Shown piece after piece: positions 45,010-56,029 of a DNA stretch of 64,000 nt. Under the pieces are notes generated by a model. The model did no database searches, had not been told where the DNA came from, and saw nothing but the letters and a program-made list of their open reading frames with translations. Made by a program: the position numbers and the translations under genes. Source of the stretch: Sporodiniella umbellata (Eukaryota > Mucoromycota > Mucoromycetes > Mucorales > Rhizopodaceae); contig JAIXMR010000047.1 of the NCBI GenBank assembly GCA_025677835.1, positions 1 through 64,000 on the forward strand. The letters are read 5' to 3'. The first letter of the stretch is position 1. Each line of letters opens with the position of its first letter.

Positions 45010-46497
45010 ATGACCGATACTCCCCATAGCAAACGACCCCTGGCACAGGCCAGCCAGCCAGATCTTCAACCTAAGCCTACAAAAAAACAAAAAAAGATGT
45101 TTAAAGAGTGTCCGAGCTGTCTAAAGACACTTCAACGACCCCTCACCCTCCCTTGCGGATACACCTGTTGTACAGACTGTCACCTCTCCGAAAAAGAGTG
45201 CGCGGGTTGTCAAAGAATCCATACAACGGATATCAAACCCAACGTCACGTTACAAACGCTGATCAGCCTCGATTTGGACCCTAGCAACGCTGAATTGGAA
45301 CTCGCTCTGGAATGCGCGATCTGTTGTTCTCGACTGACATCACCAGCAACGACGCCCTGTGGACACACCTTCTGTAAAGAATGTCTGGTGCGTTCGCTCG
45401 ATCATCATCACAGCTGTCCTATCTGCCGAGAGTCTGTGGGGTCCTGCCCTCCCGTGACTGGCTTACTTGAGGAGATTGTTCATGACCTTTACGACCCAGA
45501 ACAGCCACCCGAGCCAGCTTCGGAAGATGTCGATCTCCACGCAAGAGCAGACCGTCTGCCTCTGCTTGTGGGCTCGTTGGGTTTCCCTGGCATCGAATGC
45601 TCTGTGCATGTGTTTGAGCCCCGCTACCGACTGATGCTCAGAAGAATCATGCAGTCTCCCCAACGCCGTTTTGGACTTTGTCTTTTGAACCGAAAACGTA
45701 CAGCCAACGCGCCAGTGTACCATCCGTACGGCACGGTGCTTGAACTCAACCGGATTCAGACCTTACCGGATGGCCGATCGATTGTCGAAGCGGTGGGCAC
45801 GTATCGTTTCCGTGTGAAAGAAGTGGAGAGCGTAGATGGCTATCATGTCGCTAGCTTTGAACGTGTAGATGATCTCGAGTGCGAGCAACAGACACTGATA
45901 GAACAACAGCAGATCCTGCAGGCCAGTGCCTTGCGTGTCCGATCGGCCCATCCCTCCCCTACACCTCAGACACGCCCAATCGTTGCTCCCACCCCACGTC
46001 GTTCTTGGGCTCAACAGGCCCATCCCCAAACACAAGCCGTCGTCAGCCGTGCGCCCTGGTTACAGATGCATGTCCGTGGCGTCTCTGCGGCTGGTAAAAA
46101 GCCTCAGGCCAATACGGCAACCCCACCCGTGCTGAGCAAAAACAATAAAGCACCAAACGAGTTGACGACCGATGAATTGATTCAAGAACTCATTCAATTT
46201 ATCCAGCGTATGAACGCTCAGAAACAGACCCAAGCCAGTGCCTGGATCACCATGTTTGGCAAACTGCCGGCTTTTGAAGAACTCGCACGCGACAAAAGCA
46301 AGCTCATCTGGTGGTTTGTCAACGTCATACCTCTTGCCGAAGACGAAAAGGTCTCTTTGCTTTCCATTCGTACCCTACGCGAAAGAGCTCTGATGGTGTT
46401 TGCTTGGCTCTCTCGTTTCAACCAAATCTATTCTTTCAACCATCCTACGCACATCAACAAGCCTCGTATGCCTCCCACCCCCTGTTTAACCTCTTAA
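45010..46497 (+). CDS. RING-finger/LON-N-domain protein (LONRF-like E3 ligase)
   Basis: Probable ubiquitin ligase; single exon, 495 residues, ATG at 45010 (MTDTPHSKRPLAQASQPDLQ). Near residues 35-75 is a degenerate RING (CPSCLKTLQRPLTLPCGYTC, then CAGC), as in LONRF proteins. A complete C3HC4 RING follows at about residues 107-145: CAICCSRLTSPATTPCGHTF, CKECL and CPIC. The LON substrate-recognition domain starts at LPLLVGSLGFPGIECSVHVF and goes through EPRYRLMLRRIM, RRFGLCLLNR, YGTVLELNRIQ and GTYRFRVKEVESVDGYHVAS. It is interrupted by a Gln/Pro/Ala-rich insert of about 80 residues before the helical end (WWFVNVIPLAEDEKVSLL). No TPR repeats are seen between RING and LON, unlike animal LONRFs. 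The gene is clearly GC-richer than its AT-rich flanks. It is convergent with the small secreted protein gene. Confidence 0.88.
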   Translation: MTDTPHSKRPLAQASQPDLQPKPTKKQKKMFKECPSCLKTLQRPLTLPCGYTCCTDCHLSEKECAGCQRIHTTDIKPNVTLQTLISLDLDPSNAELELALECAICCSRLTSPATTPCGHTFCKECLVRSLDHHHSCPICRESVGSCPPVTGLLEEIVHDLYDPEQPPEPASEDVDLHARADRLPLLVGSLGFPGIECSVHVFEPRYRLMLRRIMQSPQRRFGLCLLNRKRTANAPVYHPYGTVLELNRIQTLPDGRSIVEAVGTYRFRVKEVESVDGYHVASFERVDDLECEQQTLIEQQQILQASALRVRSAHPSPTPQTRPIVAPTPRRSWAQQAHPQTQAVVSRAPWLQMHVRGVSAAGKKPQANTATPPVLSKNNKAPNELTTDELIQELIQFIQRMNAQKQTQASAWITMFGKLPAFEELARDKSKLIWWFVNVIPLAEDEKVSLLSIRTLRERALMVFAWLSRFNQIYSFNHPTHINKPRMPPTPCLTS

Positions 46498-46603
46498 GTC
46501 ACACTCCTTTTTTCTCTTTCTCTATGCCATTCTCTCCCTCTCTCATTGTATATGTTGTCCCCTCTATTTATATATGTAAATCTATAGTAATTATCTATCC
46601 TAG

Positions 46604-46629
46604 TCATCATCATCATCATCATCATCATA
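46604..46629. repeat. (CAT)n trinucleotide repeat
   Basis: Run of CAT/ATC units in the 3' UTR of the RING/LON gene. Confidence 0.85.
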
Positions 46630-46704
46630 TAATCCCATCCATCAAATGTGAATAAATAATATATAAACCAATAAGTCTTTTTTTTTTTTTTATTATTATT
46701 ATTA

Positions 46705-46968
46705 TTAGGTAGGGACTTCACACGTGCCAAAGGGTCCGGCGCCAACAGTCCCTTGTTCAGAATTAACGGTAGAAAGGCGACAGTAGAGAGGGGCTGCACA
46801 TACCGCGTTTTGAGAGCACACTAGAAAAAATCCTTAGAGGTTGAAACCCACTTGTCACTTACTATAATGATGTGTCTTTAGTATCGCCGGGCCTGGTAAG
46901 ATACCGGCCATGACCATCGAAATAGCAGAGATCAAAACAGTAGAACAAGCCAAGAGAGAGTACTTCAT
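46705..46968 (-). CDS. Small secreted cysteine-containing protein
   Basis: Two exons, 46863-46968 and 46705-46820, join in phase (donor GTAAGT, acceptor CTAG) to a 73-residue protein. The first ~21 residues (MKYSLLACSTVLISAISMVM) form a signal peptide ending near AGIL. The mature part of about 50 residues has four Cys in MCSQNAVCAAPLYCRLSTVN and GPFGTCEVPT, a spacing compatible with two disulfides. No known domain was recognised. It lies between convergent RING/LON and upstream COG1 genes, and the A/T tract just upstream of the ATG is preceded by a TATA box. It could be an effector-like or cell-wall protein, but this is only a guess from size and secretion. Confidence 0.75.
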
Positions 46969-46970
46969 CC

Positions 46971-47001
<31 letters not shown>

Positions 47002-47032
47002 AACACAATCATTGAAAGGAAAATCGAACGTT

Positions 47033-47041
47033 GTTTTTATA
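47033..47041 (-). promoter_or_regulatory. TATA box of the small secreted protein gene
   Basis: TATAAAAAC on the minus strand, about 65-73 bp upstream of the ATG at 46968, with an A/T tract (46971-47003) between them. Confidence 0.5.
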
Positions 47042-47184
47042 TCCGTTTTGTTTTTATTATCTTGATTCGAACTGGTGGGGGGGGTTTTTTTTTTTTTTTT
47101 TTTTTTTTTGTCTAGTTGGAGATCCAAAAAAAGACTTTTAAAACCATCCAAGTTTTGTTTGATAAAATTGACAACAAAGAAGCT

Positions 47185-47809
47185 TTAGATAGAGTGGAGT
47201 ACAAAGTGCTTAGCTTTGGATGACATTAGAATAGTACTTTGGCCCTGCTGTTTCTCCGTCACCACCTTACGCGCTCTAGACATCCACATTGAATAAACAG
47301 CATGCATGCAATTATCACTTACCGTTCATAGGTGGTACTGCCTGCATTGGTAAGTACGCCAAACAGGAGGGATTGTTGGCTACCAAACTTTTCCACATTG
47401 GCGTTCAGATGAGGTTGATAGCTCTCCCAGTTGATGGGGTCCATCTAACCCGGTGTGAGTGAGTTTTTTTTTTTTTTAAATGTCAAGCCTCTCCAGGTTA
47501 CCTTGCGCTGTAATATACCAACCACCGGATCCGGTTCGCTCTTTGCTTGTATCAACAGGCTTTTCAAAAACAGATAGTCAAATACAGCCTGGATAGAACC
47601 TGACTCGGTCATTGTCGTATTCTCTTCAAGCCACGCTTGGAATACTTGCTGGCTATTTTCCAAAAGCCGTTCACGGACTTTTTTCATCATCACTTGATCC
47701 AGCATACAGCTATTCACTCGCTTTAATTCTTGACAGATAAAAAACAGGCAGCGGGTGATGACCGCAGTCGATTGGATCGGCAAACGCACCTCTTCTTCTA
47801 CATCTAATC

Positions 47810-47847
<38 letters not shown>

Positions 47848-50316
47848 CTTGTTAGCCCTTCTCCTATAGATAGATAACCCTTTTACTTTCCCACCGGGCC
47901 ATCCAACGATCGTCATACGTGAGCCCTTCCAATGTTGTCTTTAATTTCTGACCAAAGCGATTTTCCAATTCCGACAGCCAAAGGGAATGGCTGGCTTCAA
48001 ATGTTTCCAGAAAGGCTGCTTGTACTTGACTATACTTTGGATCTATCCTTACACACTCTTACTACTCATTTTTTTTTCTCTCTGTCTATTTACCTTTGTT
48101 TCTCTTCAATACAAACTCGGGAACTGTTTCGGCGGAAAGAGCCAGTGCTTTCGGAAGTTCTTTGGATGAAATGGCAATATTTCTTGCCAACCTTCCGACA
48201 AGTAATGAAAGATCACTTGCTTTGCATAGATAGATAGAACAGTCAGCTACTATCCTATGTTTTTGGATGACAAAGTGCTATCTACCTTTCTCAGCAGGGC
48301 TTGGGACTGCCTCCAGTCGTTGGATGAGCGACCGGAGTTGGTTGGCATACGCCATCGTGGTGTGAAAGCATTGGGTTTGAAAGTAGGTGTGGATGGCTTG
48401 CGTGTCTCTAAGAAATACAGCGTCAGTGGATCCTAGGCGTGGTGAAAAAAGAAGTGACTCTTGTACAGGGGAGGATGCGACGGGCTGAAGGAGGTCCTGA
48501 CGGAGAGCGTGCAGTGATTGGTCAAAGTGATCTTGGAATGTCTTTAGCAGCTCGGTTCGGTCGTAGGCGGATTCGGTTAGACTTGCTTTGAACAACCCCA
48601 GGGCTTGCTTGCTAGACACGTTGGGCAAAAACGTTGCGTTCTGGTGCGCCATCGGTTGAAGGAGCCCAGGCCAGGCATGTCCAGTGATACGACACGGGGT
48701 GTGTAACAACCCAGCCCAAACGATCGCCTCAGGTTGTGCACTCAGTTGCTGAAGACCGCTATCGATGATATGCCGTGCCTGGCGTTGAAAGAAAGGTCGG
48801 AGCAGTCGATCCCATCGATCGTACCCTACCGTGGGCCACAGTCGGGCCATCGCCTGGTCCCACGCCTGCGCTTCGTTCAGACCCTGCCAGACCTTGGCTC
48901 GGACCTCGACCAAGCTGCGTTCGGTGGTCAGCATCGCCAGCGTGTCTGGGAGATGCCTTTCGCAGCCACGCTCCACCTGCTCCAGCCAACGCTTCATCAC
49001 CTCCTCAATCGCGTCCGGCGTTAAGCCTACCCCAGGCTCAAACACAGGCTGGTAATGTTGAAGACACCGCGGAAGGTAGCGTACGATCAGATGGACATTC
49101 GAAGTGGGTGAAAACAGTCGCTGGATCGCTGAAGCATGCGGTGGCTTTTGAGAAGGTAACAGGAATTCGGTCGCAAACCGTTGACTGAATCGCTCGATGA
49201 ACGCTCGATCGTTCGTGGGCAGAAAGACGCCCTGGATCTGTTGAAACGTCTGCTCTAGAATCAACAGCGCTTCTTTTATCTGACGCGCCGTCCATGACAC
49301 AGGATCTGCCATCGTCGTCTTCTTGTTGGCCGCCACCGCCAGTAACCCCTCCATCGTCTCAAGACGTATCGCCAAAAGCTTCTCAAGTACCTCGCCATAC
49401 GTCAGGCCACTCAGAAAAATGAGGCTCAGTAGGGTTTCACACAGATCCTAGGCTCTTTAGTAGAAATCCTTTGAGTGCCAGCCAAACCTTACCTCAGCAC
49501 TTTGCTCGGCCGTCGCAAGATGATGCATCGATCTCTGGATAATCTGCGACTCAAACCCACGGATGGCATTCCACTGACTCTCAATCACCGGGAACGTACT
49601 TTCGATATCCACACTCGATTGCCCTTTTTCCCCTTCCAAATACTCGTGTGCAGCTTTTGCCAGAGCATACAGTCGACTGGCATGAAGGTAGTCATGATGC
49701 TCTAAAGCATGCCATATCTACATAGCATTCTCTGTCATCCTTCCTACTCGGGCACCTGCGCTCTTACCTGCTCTGATACATCCGCAAGACATTTCACCAC
49801 AGACGCAATCACATAGATAGCTTGACGGTCGCTATCCATAGATACTTGAATAGAATCAGTTGATGAACAATAGCCTCCCCCCCCTCTCTCTCTCTCTCTC
49901 TCTCTTTTTTTTTTTTTTTTTGGTGTCTTTATACCCGTTTGTTTTTGTTTGCTTTGGATCTGTTCCACATTACAAGCAGATTGCAGTTGACCCATCGCTG
50001 TCTGCAAGATTTGCGTGTTGCTTTTCATTCCAATAATTGCATCGGCCGCTGACATGAGTTCCAGGTAGTGTTCGCTATACCACCATCTTTAAACACACAG
50101 CTTGCGAGAACGTCAAAAGACATACCTAACCATCGTCCGTAAATCTTGCTTTTTGGACTCTATCTCTACTCTGCAAGAAAGGGTTGGCACATGAGAATTA
50201 AGGCTACTATTCCACTACGCGCTTTACCGCGTCTTTTGCTCTAAAGCTCGAATCTCAAAAATTCCCAACGTTTCAAAATAACCATCAGCTTCTCTCTCCA
50301 CAAGTTCTGTTGACAT
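47185..50316 (-). CDS. COG1: Conserved oligomeric Golgi complex subunit 1
   Basis: COG tethering-complex subunit for retrograde Golgi vesicle traffic. From ATG 50316 the N-terminus reads MSTELVEREADGYFETLGIF and EIRALEQKTR, then VEIESKKQDLRTMV, then EHYLELMSAADAIIGMKSNT: the E(I/V)R.LE...R.EIE.KK.(D/E)LR.MV...Y..L(I/M).AAD.I..M signature of COG1. Later exons include AIYVIASVVKCLADVSEQ, LYALAKAAHEYLEG, FPVIESQWNAIRGFESQII, a long exon at 48278-49440 with ADPVSWTARQIKEALLILEQ, then ASDLSLLVGRLARNIAISSK, STAVITRCLFFICQELKRVN, and MDPINWESYQPHLNANVEKF. It ends ILMSSKAKHFVLHSI before TAA at 47185. At least ten exons. One intron holds 37 A on the sense strand (47811-47847), another holds CT and T runs. 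Coding exons are GC-rich compared with introns and flanks. Confidence 0.87.
47811..47847. repeat. 37-bp homopolymer in a COG1 intron
   Basis: Uninterrupted T run on the plus strand (A in the sense of COG1), one of the longest in the window, ending a few bases before the acceptor side of the intron. Confidence 0.9.
49884..49921. repeat. (CT)n plus poly-T in a COG1 intron
   Basis: About 22 bp of CT dinucleotides followed by 16 T on the plus strand. Confidence 0.85.
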
Positions 50317-50582
50317 TACTGAAAGAAATACTTGACGGCTTTTCAAATTTTTTTTTTTTACAAGTGGGATCACTACTTTTTTTAACTTTGACAGGTTCCT
50401 TTTATGATAGATAAGAAAAAAAAAAAAAAAAAAAAAAGAAAAAAAAGAAAAAAAAAAAAAAAAAAGGAAGGGAGAGGGGTTTATGTATGTGTGTATATGT
50501 ATTACAAAAAGTGAAAAAAAAAAAAAAAAAAAAAAAGATAGGTGTAGGAAAGGGGTTATTTTTTTTTTTTTTTTTTTTTTTT
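50317..50582. other. Homopolymer-rich spacer between COG1 start and Swi1-like stop
   Basis: Contains three long A runs (from about 50415, 50443 and 50516) and a T run reaching the stop of the next gene (about 50560-50584). COG1 promoter and Swi1-like 3' UTR by position. Confidence 0.6.
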
Positions 50583-52520
50583 TTATACAATGTTTTCTTC
50601 TTCTATCAGTGTAACAATATCTGTGAGTTCTCTCAAAATCTCTGGATCTGTAGTTGGCTTTAACATAGAAATCATCAGTCTTTCTCGAATGACAGGCATG
50701 TCTAATATACGGCTGGCATTCTTTAAAGAAGACCGTTGATTTTCTTCTTTCTTGTGTTTTTCTTCAGAAGTTTGTCTTTGTTGTTGCGCAACACGCGATC
50801 CATCGCCACCACATACAATCGAGCGAATGATCTCCATACTTCTCTTGGTAACGAGACTGAACTGAGGATTACCAGACTCGGCTAATGTCATGCATAGCCT
50901 GAACAACAACATGGCCAGGTTTTTGTTACGCAACGCAAGGGCTTGTCGGGCTGTATCTTCACCAGCAACCACAAGTACATTGTACAGACCAATGATGGTC
51001 AACTCGAGCGAGGCAAGTTGATTGGATGTCATAGCGTGCATCACCCGGCCATCAGGTGAAAAGTAGTCGCGCCTGATAACAAGGGTCAACTCTAACCATA
51101 CATCTTCTATCGCTTGAGCCGATCGAGGATCCGACGCGTAGAGAGCACGTAAATGGAGACGGTTGTTATAGCCTACAGAAAACTTGGACCATGTCTCGAT
51201 AGCCAAAAGCGCATAGTAAGTATCAGGCCCGTGCACAAGGAAATCGCGAATGAGCTCCACAAAGGCAAACATCCATCGTGTGTCGTTCAAGTCCACAAAA
51301 ATGGACGTATTGGAAAGAATCATCAACACACTCTTACGAAAATCCAAGGCGTCCATTCGACGTACGCCTGAAAACCACGCTTCGTTCCCTAAACTGTCTC
51401 TGCCTTCTACGCATCCGATCTTCCTTGTCTTGTCTGCAATTTCCAACAGCAACCGCGTGAAGCGTGGGTGCCGGGCAAGATACTCTATATTGTCCGTCAT
51501 AAAAGACAGATTTCTCAAGAGATTGAATATACAAAGACATCGCTCACGCAGGGAAGTCCAGACATCGGACGTTGTGTCCTCCAGCTGAGGAATCAAGCTC
51601 TTCATTTCGTCCAGAGACATATCAAAAAGATCGCCGTAGGTGAGATCCTCCGTCATGGACTCTTCTTTTGCCGTGTCTTGATCTGTAGGGGATCCATAGC
51701 GTTTGCATGTGCCCAGGATGTCCTGCTCTAAATAATCTAATAATGTGTCCAAAAGGTCCTCACACTGAGAGAGCAAAAGGTTGGCAGGCTGTTGGTGTTG
51801 TACGTTAGCCTGGACAGTCAGCACAGTCAAGGTGTTCAATGCGTTGGCAACCTCCATTTTCATACCCGACTTGAGCGATAACACAATGGCCTGGATATCA
51901 ACCACTCCCAACTCTCCAAGGTGAGGCACCGATGGCTTGATTTCAAACTTTTCGAAATACTTTAGATCAATACCGCCATACGTATCCACGTTGCGTGTTC
52001 TTGGTATATACGTTGCTGGTGAGCTTTGTGCGTTGGACGACACTTGGCCAGACACACGCCGTTCTTGCGTTGCTTGTTGGACATTTTCTTTCTCAGAAAT
52101 CATGCTATGGCCAATCGAGGCCGAGTCAGAATGCCCAGGAGACGCCTTGGGAGACGGGGAGGCGACTGCCCCCATAGGTGTATCGACAGAAGGCTGCCTC
52201 ATCGATGACGCTCTTACAGGGCTCATCTGTGGCGTACTAGACCCTTCCAGTTGTTGATGCTGTTGTCTAGGAGTAGAGCGTGTACTGCTAGAGGTGACGG
52301 AATGACGAGGTACAGGTGACGCATGGTTTTGCATCCCTGCCGGTTGCATGTAGCTGGGAATCGCATTATAACTCTTGGGTGTTTCTGAATCCTAATAAAC
52401 AAGGGGTCATTGATATCAAGCCCTTTGTTTCTCTCTAGACTTACTTGAGGTGTATAAGGTATCTGTGTGTTACTTATAGAGGGTGATATTCCCTGTTGTA
52501 GCATAGCGTGTTGCTGTTGC

Positions 52521-52554
<34 letters not shown>

Positions 52555-53529
52555 GGGCATTTAAGTGATGCATGAACCTGTTGTTTGCTTGAGATGGAAT
52601 AACTCTTCCCATTTGGGGTGAAGGTGATATGGCGTTTCCTTGTTGAAAATTTTGAACGGGTGACCCTAGCATAGGACCCATGGGCGATCCTGTTTCTCTT
52701 TGGTTTAGCAATGCCCAATACATTCTTCAAATTCTACTTACCAGCATAATCAGAACCCAACCGACTTCCTGCCATGTGCGTACTACTACTGATCACAGGG
52801 GATCCAGTGCCTGTACCTGGAAACTGATTGTTGTTTAACGCTGGAGATTGGCTTGGTGATTGAGTAGCTACAAAGCAAAATAAGCCCTTTTGTTTGAAAC
52901 TTTCTTTTTTGTCTTGAAAAATATTCCGTCTACCCACCTCTGTTCAAGGACAGTGTTTGCTGTTCTTGTTGTTGTTGCTGCTGTTGTTGAAGCAGTATAC
53001 CTTGAGGAGTATTGGGTAAAACGTTTCCGGTATTTTGATATAATCCTCTGTTTTGAAACGGAAGTGTGCCTAGCAAAAAAATAAGCAGCAATCCTTCTTT
53101 TTTTTTTTTTTTTTTCTCTTTTTCTTTTTCTTTTACTCCATTTGAAGTACCTTGGCTGTTTCCTTGTGGAAAGTTCATGATATTTTGAGGTGAGTACATT
53201 GTTTGAGGTGGTTGTATCGACTGTCTTAGTTGCTGTTGTTGCTGCAAAGGAGTGGAGAGGTTGATTCCATTCATCAAATTAGGATGAAAATTGTTCATGT
53301 TACTCAGTTCTTGCTGGTCGAAATTCATCAAGTCGTTTTGACCGAGAGACATCGCTCCACTGAGAACGGCAGGATTGAAGGTCATTCCTGCATTACCTAA
53401 CTGACCAAACTGCTGCAAGTCTTGTTGCGTTTGCGGCTGAAAAGGCATCATCAAATTTGGGTTCTGGGTGTTTTGTTGATTGTTAAACATGCCTTGTTGA
53501 ACTGCAGCTGCAAATAGTTTTGGGTCCAT
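50583..53529 (-). CDS. SWI/SNF subunit Swi1/ARID1-like, no ARID domain seen
   Basis: Probable chromatin-remodelling subunit. ATG at 53529 (MDPKLFAAAVQQGMFNNQQN). Exons 53529-~53148, ~53070-~52938, ~52868-~52742, ~52703-~52440 and a long last exon (to 50583). The N-terminal half is Gln/Asn/Pro-rich with a pure polyQ tract (CAA/CAG at 52511-52556) and several shorter ones. The C-terminal half is helical. It opens with IPRTRNVDTYGGIDLKYFEK and DIQAIVLSLKSGMKMEVANA, then LNTLTVLTVQ, LCIFNLLRNLSFMTDNIEYL, RKSVLMILSNTSIFVDLND and LLAIETWSKFSVGYNNRLHL, an armadillo-like arrangement as in Swi1/Sol1 and the BAF250 C-terminal domain. No ARID (DNA-binding) domain was found between the two halves, which is unusual. 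The match to Swi1 rests on recall of the C-terminal region, so the exact subunit could be different. Confidence 0.72.
52511..52556. repeat. polyQ-coding CAA/CAG repeat in the Swi1-like gene
   Basis: TTG/CTG triplets on the plus strand, i.e. CAA/CAG on the coding strand, giving about 16 glutamines in a row. Confidence 0.92.
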
Positions 53530-53734
53530 AATAATAATAAAAAAAAAAAAAGTTACCAGTAAAGGACCGTTTTTTGTCTTTTAAAGTGCGCGTTAGTACT
53601 GACGAATGTGTATAAAAAAATAAAAAAAAAAAGGGATTTGTATGTCGCGCAAATTGAAAAGCAAAATTTTTAGCACACTTCATCTGAACTCTAAAATGTT
53701 ACAAATTCCGCTCACCTCTAGTCCTAGACTTGGC

Positions 53735-53766
<32 letters not shown>

Positions 53767-56029
53767 GGAGCCATCAAGTGCTGTATTGAAGCTAGTGTAC
53801 TCTTGTCAGTGGTCGTTTATCTTTGATAGAAACTCAAAGAGACTTGTGCGTTACCAAATAGGAATTTCATTAGTTAAATACTTTATAGAATTGTCTAAAC
53901 GTCTGACAGAAACTCAGTTGTTTTTAGGTGCGCCTAGGTCTATCTGTCAAATCCTAAAAGAAGCAGATACAAAACAATAAAAAAAGGCAATCATTGGGTA
54001 ATATAAATTCCTCTCAAATATATACGATCGTAGCTCATTCAGTATTAACTTTCTCTATTTAATACATCTTGACTGTATTGGCAATATATATATATATATA
54101 TATTGAAAACACCAATACATAGAAGATCAAACGAACTAACAACCATTTTAAGAAAGCAGTTGAATTTATAAAGGCTTACAAAAGACGATTACAGCATTGA
54201 AAGATTTAGACTGGGTAGGATAAATCTTTCACTTGCTACTGCTATTATTATTATTATTTAAAAAAGCAAGCTACTTTTTTTTTTTTTTTACTTTTTACTT
54301 TATAGTCTCCTTAACCTATTCAACCTTTTTTTTTTTTTTTGCGTTTATTTAGCTGTGATCCAAAAACAAAATGTATCACAGTGAATAAGCTTTAGAGGAA
54401 ATATACATAAATTTTTGATTTAACTCTTTGAAAACCAACATCCCAATTTAACAGAGCTTAGTTTTTGAAGTAAAGCGATATACAAAAAAAAGTTTTTTGA
54501 ATAGAGTTCATGTAAGAGAAACAGAAACATTCAGACTATTAAAACAATAAATATATACAGCGAAAAAAACAAGAGCAATTCTAATAACGATGGCTAATGC
54601 ATTGTTAACTACGCATAATCTTCTTTTACAAAGTTTTGGCTCGGAAAAAAACATGTATTTTTTAGTAATGACTGTAATATAGTTTTTTTTTTAAAAAAAA
54701 AAATAATAATAATAATATGCATATCTGCCTCTCCAATGGGGGTTTTAGCTTTCTTTTTACATGAATAGCTATTAAGTATCCGCAAAAAGCATTATGATAC
54801 TTTCTCGGGAATAAGTTCTGCTTTGCAATGGTTCAAATTAACATTTGTAAAGTCCCTTAGAGATACCAAAACTCTGAATCAAAAAGGGTTTGCTTGTTTT
54901 TTTTTGTGTTTTTTTTTTTTTTGGCCCAATAGCCTGTTAGCCATTGTCTGTCCCAAAAACACACAATCAGTAAACCAGAACCTGCGATATAGGCTGGTGT
55001 TTTATTTTCTCTACTTATTACTAGTATCGGAGGCTTTTTCAGCCAAATGAAAGGAACCCATACACAACAACAGCACGTATAATAAGGTTAGGGTTTCCAA
55101 CTATGGCCACTTTTATATAGTAGAGGGTAACAAAGCCAAGGCTCTGATACTGTCTTGCCTGAGCATGCCGAGATTGGTTCCATACAAATAACGCCAACCA
55201 ATTTCTGGTTAATATTCAGTAATGCACTTTTCAATTCAAATAAAGTACCAATCCCATAGTTCAGTATACATATCAATTTTTCCCGATGCCTTTTTTTTAA
55301 TTCCGATTCGGGAGAGTATAAGTGTCAGCAAAACATCTCCAATGTCAAAACCAATCTTTGTGACTTGGTGTACATATTGCTTTTTTTTTTTTTTTTTTTT
55401 TTTTAACCCTGTATAACGGAGTATCTAAAGATGGTTTAACTACCCATTTTTCCCATAGAATCAAAACTTGTCAGCTGGGCAGTATAAAGTCTTTTTCCTT
55501 TATGTATCTAAATAGAAACGGCGGCGGGCATTTACATATTAAAGTCATTCTCCTAAATTTAAGGCTCTCGTTTTTATTAAACAGTCTTTATTTTTAAATT
55601 ACAAAAAAAACTACGTTAATAGAATTATAGATACTGAGTATTAAAAACAACCACCATCACTTAATAGTGAAGGGTTGTCAGAGTTTATTAAACATGTTTT
55701 GCGGTTTGACATGAAATTTGAATAAATCTTCAATCTTTATAGTAGACTCGGAAAAAAAAAAAAAAAGCAAAACAATACAGTGGTACGGTACAATGTATGT
55801 AAGCTGTGTGGGTTCAACCACATGCAAATCCAATTTGGATTTACAAGGGAGTCTATTTTTTGTCATTTGATTTTAAATACCGCACCTGGCTATTGTATCT
55901 TTCAGTCATTCTCAAAGAGGGAAAGTCAAAAGACAAAAAAAAAAGGAAAAAAGTTTGTTTATTTTTCAATACTATAAGATTTTTCTTGGGAATAGCTATC
56001 TTTCAAAGAATCCGAGGCAACGGTAAATC
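53530..56029. other. Gene-poor AT-rich region
   Basis: Contains a 30-bp A run near 53735-53764, (TA)n at 54084-54104 and many shorter A/T runs. A plus-strand frame at 53642-53980 opens with ATG (MSRKLKSKIFSTLHLNSKML) and ends ICQILKEADTKQ, but contains a poly-A-coded lysine tract and was not recognised. A minus-strand fragment at 55088-55276 (CMEPISACSGKTVSEPWLCY) has coding-like composition but no family. Confidence 0.4.

Noticed and set aside
47060..47075. TTCGAA-containing word resembling a tRNA T-loop
   Set aside because: No acceptor stem, D-box or anticodon arm around it on either strand.
48734..49295. Long open frames opposite and in other frames of the COG1 exon
   Set aside because: They arise from the GC-rich codon composition of COG1; the COG1 frame is supported by family motifs and introns.
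53642..53980. 112-codon plus-strand frame starting with ATG
   Set aside because: Contains a lysine run coded by a 30-bp A homopolymer and no recognisable motif; kept only as a note in the region entry.
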